64,000 nt of DNA from Spongiivirga sp046524175 (GTDB taxonomy: Bacteria; Bacteroidota; Bacteroidia; Flavobacteriales; Flavobacteriaceae), in NCBI RefSeq assembly GCF_046524175.1, contig NZ_JBEFZF010000003.1:248001-312000 (forward strand), in the 5' to 3' direction. The position numbers and the translations under genes are program-made. Each line of letters opens with the position of its first letter. The first letter of the stretch is position 1. Under the pieces are notes generated by a model. The model made no database searches. It saw only the letters and a list, made by a program, of their open reading frames with translations, and had not been told where the DNA came from. Positions 7,187 through 12,665 of the stretch are shown here, one piece after another.

Positions 7187-7738
7187 TTATGTATTTATAT
7201 TAATGAATTTATTTCTTAGTAAATAGGAAACAGTTGTTCCTGCCAAAAACCAACCTACAAGAAGGTTTAGTCCTCTTATAACCACATATTCTGTTGAGAA
7301 GCCCCACCAATTCCATAGAGGTAGAAAAAATGTTAATCCTACTAAAAGCCCAATAATGAGGATAAATTTTACTCTTTTCCAATGATTTGTGAAGTTGACT
7401 AAGAAGAGTAGATAGGTAATAGTAAACCATATGATGAGTTGAGTTACTAATTCCACAGGCATAAATTTAGAAGGATTATAAAAGTCCGCTTCATTTTTTG
7501 CTATGAAATAGACAATGTCTTTAGCTTTTCCATCATTAGTTTTGGTTTCAATACCATTTGGCCAAATGTACATACCATTCTCAGGCATATTTTCATTTAA
7601 AGTCATATTTACCTTGTTTGTGTTCTCAACTGTTTTATATGGTATTTGCAGAATTGGATTAAACCATTCTGTTGCTCCCCAAAAGAACATAACTAAGGTT
7701 CCGATTATAGTTCCGAATAGTAAATTTTTAAATTTCAT
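7187..7738 (-). CDS. Four-helix membrane protein, unknown function
   Basis: The 183-residue protein has four hydrophobic segments: about 5-23 (LLFGTIIGTLVMFFWG), 97-115 (QLIIWFTITYLLFLV), 123-140 (VKFILIIGLLVGLTFFLPLW) and 150-172 (VIRGLNLLVGWFLAGTTVSYLL). A soluble loop of about 70 residues follows the first helix and contains NMPENGMYIWPNG. I do not recognise the family. It is the promoter-proximal gene of the SRPBCC/ArsR operon and so is probably controlled by that regulator. Confidence 0.75.
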   Translation of the reverse strand: MKFKNLLFGTIIGTLVMFFWGATEWFNPILQIPYKTVENTNKVNMTLNENMPENGMYIWPNGIETKTNDGKAKDIVYFIAKNEADFYNPSKFMPVELVTQLIIWFTITYLLFLVNFTNHWKRVKFILIIGLLVGLTFFLPLWNWWGFSTEYVVIRGLNLLVGWFLAGTTVSYLLRNKFININT

Positions 7739-7751
7739 ACTTAATATTTAA

Positions 7752-7793
7752 GTAACTTTTTGGTTACGCAAATATATGAAACTTTTTGGTTAC
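7752..7793 (-). promoter_or_regulatory. Promoter with two operator palindromes for the ArsR/SRPBCC operon
   Basis: Two copies of the same element stand 26 bp apart: GTAACTTTTTGGTTAC (7752-7767) and GAAACTTTTTGGTTAC (7778-7793). Each has GTAAC/GTTAC arms as an inverted repeat. Between them, on the minus strand, lies TATATTTG (7769-7776), a match to the TAnnTTTG -7 element, 31 nt before the ATG at 7738. A dimeric repressor on both sites would cover the promoter. The ArsR protein at the operon's end is the obvious candidate. Confidence 0.65.
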
Positions 7794-7830
7794 ATAAATA
7801 TTTTTTAAAAAAAGCTGTTTCAGAAATTGC

Positions 7831-7960
7831 AGATGACGGGCTTATATATGAAACGTTGCCGTCGGTTTTGTTCTAAATTTAATTAAAAAATGGGATTTTC
7901 GAGCTTGCCAAAAGTTCCATTTTTATTGATTCGGCAGGCAATGTTTTATATACGTTGTTG
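7831..7960 (-). repeat. attC-like site 7
   Basis: In gene orientation the 5' end is CCAACAACGTATATAAAAC and the 3' end is TTTCATATATAAGCCCGTCATC. It shares the ends of the set but is more divergent: CCGTCAT replaces CCGTTR. The arms TATATAAAACATTGCC and GGCAACGTTTCATATATA pair well. The middle carries a second stem made of TGCCGAATC-like and TTGGCAAGC-like parts. Confidence 0.6.
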
Positions 7961-7963
7961 GCA

Positions 7964-8851
7964 TTAGTTATTCTTAATATCAGAATCAATATTCACCCAT
8001 TTCACTTTCCATTTTTTTTCCAAGTGGTCTCCAGTTGTAAAGAATAGAAATTTATTATCAGGTGTAACATATGGGTTACCTTGTCCTTTATTATTTATTT
8101 TGTTATTGAGTTTTTTTGTGTTGGTCCACTTACCATTTTCATTATTATTACTAATCATTAAGTCTAGTTCATTTCCAATCGAAGCGAAAATCAAGTAATC
8201 CTCTTTTGGTGAAATATATGGTGTACATTTTTCTAGTCTATCATTTATTTTAATTCTTTCTGCATCTTTAAATTCTCCGTTGATATTTTTTGATCGATAA
8301 ATATCCATCTCACTGTAATCCAAATTGCTTGAGTGAAAATATAAAGTTCCAGAATTAGTAATTGTTGGATGAGAAACTAGTTTATTTCTCAAATTGGGGA
8401 TATCGACAAAAACAGGTTCAGTCCAATTTCCGTTAATCTTATCCGATTTCCAAATATGCCAAGTTTTTGGAATACTATCGATTTCAACTGGTCTTGTTGA
8501 ACTAAAATAAATAGTATTTCCACTAGGCGAAAAACTCATTCCATGCTCATTATGTTCAGTGGTAAAGAAGGCTTTTTTGGGTTCTGTCCAAACTCCATTA
8601 TCTTTCTCTATTTTAAATACATCAAAGTTGTCAAAATTCTTATCTGATAAAGTATAGTAGTATTCTTCTAAGTCTGGACTAAATATTCCCTTGTGAATAA
8701 TTTTGTTTTGAGGAATTAGATCCTGCTTAAATTCAATCGGGATATCATTAGGTATTATTTCGGTCAAAAACTGAGTTTTAGTATTTTCTGTTTCACTTTT
8801 GCAACTCAAAAAGCCAATTGTAAGTATTAAGATAATTCTGAGTTTATTCAT
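7964..8851 (-). CDS. WD40-like (PD40/TolB-type) beta-propeller lipoprotein
   Basis: I choose the ATG at 8851, not an in-frame TTG at 8869, because it gives a clean type II leader, MNKLRIILILTIGFLSC, with Cys17. The 295-residue product has repeated PD40 strands: GIFSPDLEEYYYTLS, GMSFSPSGNTIYFSSTRP, HPTITNSGTLYFHSSN, TPYISPKEDYLIFAS and NPYVTPDNKFLFFTTG, that is five or six blades. TolB-type propellers in the envelope bind proteins or peptidoglycan-linked partners, but the partner here is unknown. Single-gene cassette between attC-like sites 7 and 8. Confidence 0.82.
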   Translation of the reverse strand: MNKLRIILILTIGFLSCKSETENTKTQFLTEIIPNDIPIEFKQDLIPQNKIIHKGIFSPDLEEYYYTLSDKNFDNFDVFKIEKDNGVWTEPKKAFFTTEHNEHGMSFSPSGNTIYFSSTRPVEIDSIPKTWHIWKSDKINGNWTEPVFVDIPNLRNKLVSHPTITNSGTLYFHSSNLDYSEMDIYRSKNINGEFKDAERIKINDRLEKCTPYISPKEDYLIFASIGNELDLMISNNNENGKWTNTKKLNNKINNKGQGNPYVTPDNKFLFFTTGDHLEKKWKVKWVNIDSDIKNN

Positions 8852-8865
8852 TCCTCTAATTATTG

Positions 8866-8991
8866 CCAACTGTTTCGGCTATGCGTAGTTGCGTGGTTTA
8901 GCACTAAACTTTGCAAGCACACCAAACTGAAAATCCGTGAGGATTTTCAGAACTAAACGAGAACGAGCAATTACTCATAGCCTTTGTTGTA
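8866..8991 (-). repeat. attC-like site 8
   Basis: In gene orientation it runs TTACAACAAAGGCTATGAGT to CGCATAGCCGAAACAGTTGG. The arms GGCTATGAGTAATTGC and GCAACTACGCATAGCC pair closely. A strong central hairpin built on CTGAAAATCC / GGATTTTCAG lies inside. Confidence 0.7.
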
Positions 8992-8996
8992 AACAG

Positions 8997-9497
8997 TTAT
9001 TTTAATAATTCAGCTTTTAGTTTTTCGTATTCATTCCAACTGCTTTTCACAGAGTGATACTTTAATATCATTGTTGAGTCATTCATTACAGCACTATAAT
9101 ACGTTCCAGCGTGAAATGGCAGTTCCATTTTTAATCCGATTTCTAGTAAAGAATTTAGATAATTCACGATGGCTTTTTCGTGCGTTTCATTCAGACGTAA
9201 AGTTTTCCGTTCCGCTATTTTTCTGTTTTCCGAATATGGGTCTTTACAGTCAACAATGTCCTCTACGTATTCCGCAAAGAGTATTTTATTTTCACGATAA
9301 ATGTCAAATTTTTCATCGTGTCCACCCCATTCTCCGCATTCATCAAAACTAGCAGATAGTTCCAATCGATTTAATCCCATTACGTTTCCTAAAATCCGTT
9401 GTTGTAATTCATCCGAATTTGATTTAGGTTTTCTTTCGGAAGTCTTGCAACTACCTATAAAAACGGAAATCAGAAATATCGTCAGGATTTTTTTCAT
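8997..9497 (-). CDS. Lipoprotein of unknown function
   Basis: The 166-residue product starts MKKILTIFLISVFIGSC, lipobox Cys17. The mature part is rich in acidic residues and shows FDECGEWGGHDEKFDIYR, with another Cys at VDCKDPYSEN. These two conserved-looking cysteines could form a disulfide in the periplasm. No family is recognised. It is the only gene in its cassette, in keeping with the high share of unknown genes typical of cassette arrays. Confidence 0.72.
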   Translation of the reverse strand: MKKILTIFLISVFIGSCKTSERKPKSNSDELQQRILGNVMGLNRLELSASFDECGEWGGHDEKFDIYRENKILFAEYVEDIVDCKDPYSENRKIAERKTLRLNETHEKAIVNYLNSLLEIGLKMELPFHAGTYYSAVMNDSTMILKYHSVKSSWNEYEKLKAELLK

Positions 9498-9505
9498 AAT
9501 TGTTT

Positions 9506-9632
9506 ACAACGGTCTCGGCTATGAGCAGTTGCGTGTGTTGGCACGGAATTTTGCAAGTAAACTATAAGCTGAAAATTCCTGCGGAATTTTCAGGATAAGC
9601 CTGTAAAAGCAATTGTTTATAGCCATTGTTAC
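9506..9632 (-). repeat. attC-like site 9
   Basis: In gene orientation it runs GTAACAATGGCTATAAACAA to CTCATAGCCGAGACCGTTGT. The outer arms GGCTATAAACAATTGC and GCAACTGCTCATAGCC pair with a few mismatches. A perfect central hairpin (CTGAAAATTCC / GGAATTTTCAG) adds a second stem. This is the cleanest copy and the best query for a structural search. Confidence 0.73.
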
Positions 9633-9638
9633 CTGCTG

Positions 9639-10199
9639 TTATACTTTTTCTAATTCAACCAATTTTTCCATTAAAGTTTCAAATAGTTCTTGAGTAATGG
9701 TAAATTTAGAAACGTGTGGTTCATATTTTGACCGAATTAAACTTTCTGTAAATCCGTCTTTATTTGATGCATTTTCATCATTCAAATTGCGAATACATGA
9801 GTCGATACAGTCAATTGCTTTTGCAAATTCCGATTCCCGCGTTTTTCGATGTTCATATTCATTCATTATTTTTTGAAATCTACTGGAATTTGGTAGAAAT
9901 GAAGAAATCTTTTTCATTGCTTTTTCTTCTTTTTCCACCTTTAATTTCATTTCCTCCGGGTTGTTAAATTTAGCATCTCCAGCATAAACCTCTACCACAT
10001 CATGATAGAGCAGGTATTCAAAAACTTTGAGTCTATCGAGCGGTTCATTCACATAGTCAATTACCAAGTCAGCTATTAATAGACAGCTCCAAGAATGTTC
10101 TGCGCTACTTTCCTTTCTAGCTCCTACATTTAGTCCTCGTTCAACTGTTTTCAGTTTTTCTAATTCCGTTAGACTTGTTATTAATTGTTCGATTTCCAT
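9639..10199 (-). CDS. HD-domain phosphohydrolase (YfbR / 5'-nucleotidase-like)
   Basis: The product is 186 residues from the ATG at 10199; an in-frame TTG at 10211 is less likely. HD ligands are visible: H35 in AEHSWSCLLIADL and H66-D67 in EYLLYHDVVEVYAGD, with a late Asp near 133 (AKAIDCIDSC). The motif YHDVVEVYAGD matches the HD_3/YfbR group, which dephosphorylates deoxynucleoside monophosphates; exact substrate is inferred only by likeness. It is cytosolic. It is the first cassette of the array in reading direction, and directly beyond it lies the inverted-repeat knot. Confidence 0.82.
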   Translation of the reverse strand: MEIEQLITSLTELEKLKTVERGLNVGARKESSAEHSWSCLLIADLVIDYVNEPLDRLKVFEYLLYHDVVEVYAGDAKFNNPEEMKLKVEKEEKAMKKISSFLPNSSRFQKIMNEYEHRKTRESEFAKAIDCIDSCIRNLNDENASNKDGFTESLIRSKYEPHVSKFTITQELFETLMEKLVELEKV

Positions 10200-10210
10200 A
10201 ATTGCAGGCA

Positions 10211-10622
10211 ACAGCAGCGCTAAACGTAGTGCTGTTTTGCGAACGAAAAGATAATGAATTTATGTAATTATAATTTGAGAATGTAGACTTCCTTATACTC
10301 TCAAATTATAGTTTGCCGATCAGATGGCGCAGCCATCGTGGATCGATGAATTCATTATCTTGAGAGTTTAAGAAACAGTACCAAATTACGTTTAGGGACA
10401 AGTTCGTGCACGTTTTGGCTCGATGCCCGGTTAAAGCCGTTGTTTTTCTGGTATAGTAGCAGTAGTAATTTGGTTTAGCGCTGCTGTTCAAGCACATTTC
10501 TTCATGGGGCGGGAGCTTTGTGTTGCTTGCAACTCTAAGCGTAGCAACATGGATCGGCTTTAGCCGTTCCGAGCGAAGCGAACACACGACGGCTGCGAAG
10601 CAGACTAGCTAATGTGCTTGAA
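10211..10622. repeat. Nested perfect inverted repeats at the array border; no gene
   Basis: The gene-free stretch 10200-10694 holds at least six inverted repeats. They are ACAGCAGCGCTAAAC at 10211-10225 against its complement at 10473-10487; AGATAATGAATT at 10249-10260 against 10349-10360; TATAATTTGAGA at 10269-10280 against 10299-10310; a GATGGC-GCA-GCCATC hairpin at 10323-10337; CCAAATTAC at 10381-10389 against 10465-10473; and TTCAAGCACATT at 10487-10498 against 10611-10622. The last one follows TAACAAG in minus orientation, like an attC 5' box. An open frame at 10306-10587 is taken as chance. The role is unknown: a compound attC or attI-like site, or a structured RNA. Confidence 0.7.
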
Positions 10623-10648
10623 CTTGTTATATCAAAACCAAATATACT

Positions 10649-10676
10649 GATATCCGGTTACCAGTTTCCGGATATC
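10649..10676 (-). terminator. Stem-loop after the nnr gene
   Basis: GATATCCGG (10649-10657) and CCGGATATC (10668-10676) form a 9-bp perfect stem with a 10-nt loop, 19 bp beyond the nnr stop. No clean U-tract follows, so termination is plausible but not certain. Confidence 0.45.
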
Positions 10677-10694
10677 CGTATAAAACAATGCGCT

Positions 10695-12251
10695 TTATCC
10701 GGTTTGTTCTTCTCCTCCGTTTGGCTGCTGTTCCTGCTCCGGTTGTTTAAACAAATTAACATAGGCAGCACCAATATGGCCAATTATATCACCAGCAATA
10801 ACCGCTTGGTAGCCCCGACCTTCTAGCGCTAAATCTCCCGCTGCTCCGTGTAAATACACCCCAAAAACCGCAGCCTGTAATGGGTCGTAGCCCTGAGAGA
10901 CCAAGCCCGTAATCATTCCTGTCAACACATCACCACTACCCGCTGTTGCCATACCAGGATTTCCTGTAACATTTATATACATGCTACTGGGGCTTACCGT
11001 AATGGTATTCGCTCCCTTTATAGTGATAATCAACTGATACTTTTTAGCAAAAGCCTGAGTCTTTTCCAATTTATCAAAATCGTCTTTCCATTTGCCAACA
11101 AGCCGTTCCAGCTCTCCGGGATGGGGGGTTAACACTGAATTCGCAGGCAGTAAATCCAACAAGGTCTTATCAGCCCCCATGATATTTAAGGCATCCGCAT
11201 CGACAACCAATGGCTTTCTATTTTCCTTTAAAAAACCCGCTAAGGCAATTTTTGTTTTTTTACCGGTACCTATTCCCATACCTATCCCAATTACTATGGG
11301 GTCGATCTTGTATTTTATCTGGGTAATTTCTTCTTCCTCTTTATCGGTAATTACCATAGCTTCCGGTAACGCCGTTTGTAGACTATCATACCCACATTTA
11401 GGAACATACGCGGTAACCAATCCGGCACCGGTGGTCAACGCAGCTCTTGAAGCCAGTTGTACTGCTCCTATTTTACCATAACTACCTCCTACGATTAAAC
11501 TATGGCCGTAATCGCCTTTATGAGCGTATTTTTTTCTGGGTTGATAAATGGGTAGTACTTCATGTTTGCCAATAAGTTCATGAGCTGTTTTGGTTTCTAC
11601 CAAATACTGCCTGTCCAGACCAATATCTAATACTTCCCATTGTTCGGTATAATGTCCGGTTTGCGGCAGAAAAAATACTAGTTTGGGTGTTTGAAAAGAA
11701 AGGGTATACCCCGCCTTTATGACTGCATCAGGGTTTTCAGGCATTTTATCAGGAAACAAGCCCGAAGGAATATCAATCGAAACAATATAAGCTCCGGTAT
11801 TATTTAAGCCCTGCATTAAATGAATCACCCAATCGGCAGGACAACGATTAATCCCGATCCCAAAAATAGCATCAACAATAATATCATCTTTACCAATTTC
11901 AGGAAGTGCATCACCCTCTTTTAATAAGGTAGGCCACGACTTCGTATCGGTTTTCATTCGGTCATAGTTTGCCAAAAAATTCTTTGACCTTTTGTCACTA
12001 CAATTCACCACATAGGTATCTACATTATACCCGTGAATTACCAATTGCCGCGCTAAAACTAATCCGTCACCGCCATTATTACCAATACCACAAAAAATAT
12101 GAATCTTGACCTGAGCACCCTGCATACGATGATGCAGCCAATTAAAAATCTGTGTTGCTGCACGTTCCATTAATTCTAAAGAGGAAATGCCTTGGCGCTC
12201 CGTTGTAATTTTGTCAGCTTCGTAAATTTGGGGTGCTGAAAATATCTTCAT
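10695..12251 (-). CDS. nnr: Bifunctional NAD(P)H-hydrate epimerase / ADP-dependent NAD(P)H-hydrate dehydratase
   Basis: This cytosolic enzyme repairs hydrated NADH/NADPH: it epimerises R- to S-NAD(P)HX and dehydrates the S form using ADP. The 518 residues show the fused bacterial layout. The N-terminal epimerase domain (about 1-210) has GIGNNGGDGLVLARQL at 55-70 and SIDIPSGLF. The C-terminal ribokinase-like dehydratase domain (about 235-505) has KGDYGHSLIVGGSYGK, LTPHPGELERL and NPGMATAGSGDVLTGMI, the nucleotide-binding and catalytic loop. Length is normal for the fusion. It is a single-copy housekeeping gene, stands alone between the cassette array and the divergent thr operon, and marks where the core chromosome begins. 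Confidence 0.95.
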   Translation of the reverse strand: MKIFSAPQIYEADKITTERQGISSLELMERAATQIFNWLHHRMQGAQVKIHIFCGIGNNGGDGLVLARQLVIHGYNVDTYVVNCSDKRSKNFLANYDRMKTDTKSWPTLLKEGDALPEIGKDDIIVDAIFGIGINRCPADWVIHLMQGLNNTGAYIVSIDIPSGLFPDKMPENPDAVIKAGYTLSFQTPKLVFFLPQTGHYTEQWEVLDIGLDRQYLVETKTAHELIGKHEVLPIYQPRKKYAHKGDYGHSLIVGGSYGKIGAVQLASRAALTTGAGLVTAYVPKCGYDSLQTALPEAMVITDKEEEEITQIKYKIDPIVIGIGMGIGTGKKTKIALAGFLKENRKPLVVDADALNIMGADKTLLDLLPANSVLTPHPGELERLVGKWKDDFDKLEKTQAFAKKYQLIITIKGANTITVSPSSMYINVTGNPGMATAGSGDVLTGMITGLVSQGYDPLQAAVFGVYLHGAAGDLALEGRGYQAVIAGDIIGHIGAAYVNLFKQPEQEQQPNGGEEQTG

Positions 12252-12327
12252 TTATTAATTTTTAGGATTTTTATAGGCTTTATTATCAATATGATATAAA
12301 TATTGAATATCTGCCGAAAAGTATTCA

Positions 12328-12354
12328 TTTGTAAAAATAAAAATTATAAGTTTG
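12328..12354 (+). promoter_or_regulatory. Candidate promoter of the thr operon
   Basis: TTTG at 12328-12331 and TAAGTTTG at 12347-12354 match the Bacteroidota -33 and -7 elements; the 15-nt spacer is a little short. Transcription would start near 12361, leaving a leader of about 305 nt before thrA, long enough for an attenuator. Confidence 0.4.
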
Positions 12355-12360
12355 TCACAG

Positions 12361-12395
12361 ATTGTACCTCAACATTAAGCCATGAGGTATACAAT
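12361..12395 (+). promoter_or_regulatory. Stem-loop at the 5' end of the thr leader
   Basis: ATTGTACCTCA (12361-12371) pairs with TGAGGTATACAAT (12383-12395) apart from a two-base bulge. It would form right at the predicted transcript start. It could stabilise the RNA or, as DNA, serve as an operator. Confidence 0.4.
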
Positions 12396-12472
12396 TGAAA
12401 AATAAGGTAGGTTCGCTAAAAGCCTACAAGCATTAAATCTCAATGATCGAGTAAATAGTAATCGTGAATACA

Positions 12473-12550
12473 ATGACTTCACATATCGGATCAACGATCT
12501 TCCCAATGGGAGGCACGATTATTATGGCTATCATCACTATGACCCCCTAG
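12473..12550 (+). CDS. thrL: Candidate thr operon leader peptide (25 aa)
   Basis: An ATG at 12473 opens a 25-codon frame ending TAG at 12550, 115 bp before thrA. The peptide holds five Thr and six Ile; its last eleven residues read TIIMAIITMTP. Known: threonine operons in other bacteria are attenuated by short Thr/Ile-rich leader peptides placed before a terminator, and such a terminator lies at 12618-12649. Against it: the Thr and Ile codons are not in one run, and another frame of this stretch is also open, reading YYGYHHYDPLGV, so the Thr/Ile bias might be a by-product of that frame. The rest of 12252-12665 shows nothing else. Confidence 0.4.
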   Translation: MTSHIGSTIFPMGGTIIMAIITMTP

Positions 12551-12617
12551 GGGTTTATTCTATTACATATCACCACAGGCATATATCTATTTTTTTGATA
12601 CCACAACAATTTTTTAC

Positions 12618-12649
12618 TGCCAATTAGTAAGTCTATTGGCATTTTATTT
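12618..12649 (+). terminator. Candidate attenuator terminator before thrA
   Basis: TGCCAAT (12618-12624) and ATTGGCA (12635-12641) form a 7-bp stem with a 10-nt loop, followed by TTTTATTT. It ends 16 bp before the thrA ATG, where a terminator would silence the operon unless it is conditional. A small CCCC-CTA-GGGG hairpin also overlaps the leader stop codon. Confidence 0.5.
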
Positions 12650-12665
12650 CTGACTTATTACAATC

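Larger units (their letters stand above)
1..10232 (-). mobile_element. Integron-type gene cassette array without integrase in view (CALIN-like)
   Basis: Seen: all fourteen genes here are on the minus strand, and nine spacers of about 127 bp interrupt them. Each spacer has the same ends and an imperfect palindrome. In gene orientation they begin TAACAA(T/C)G followed by a GGCTATAAG-like box, and end with a CATAGCCGAGA-like box followed by CCGTTR. Known: attC sites have R'' and L'' boxes at one end, L' and R' (GTTRRRY) boxes at the other, lie 3' of each cassette gene and measure roughly 60-140 bp. Inference: this is a cassette array running off the left edge, and the first cassette is the HD gene near 10.2 kb. 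No tyrosine recombinase lies upstream of it: an inverted-repeat knot and then a core metabolic gene follow. An intI elsewhere in the genome, or loss of it, cannot be told apart here. Confidence 0.72.

Noticed and set aside
10306..10587. 93-codon open frame on the minus strand inside the inverted-repeat knot
   Set aside because: It lies wholly within nested palindromes, has no domain-like or signal sequence, and its residue makeup looks like a translation of repeats.
12400..12630. Rhs/YD-repeat fragment suggested by a YDPLG motif
   Set aside because: Only one short motif is present, with no repeats or neighbouring Rhs-type sequence; kept only as an open-frame observation.
10200..12665. Integron integrase gene expected upstream of the first cassette
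   Set aside because: I looked on both strands for a tyrosine recombinase; only the inverted-repeat knot, the nnr gene and the thr leader are present.
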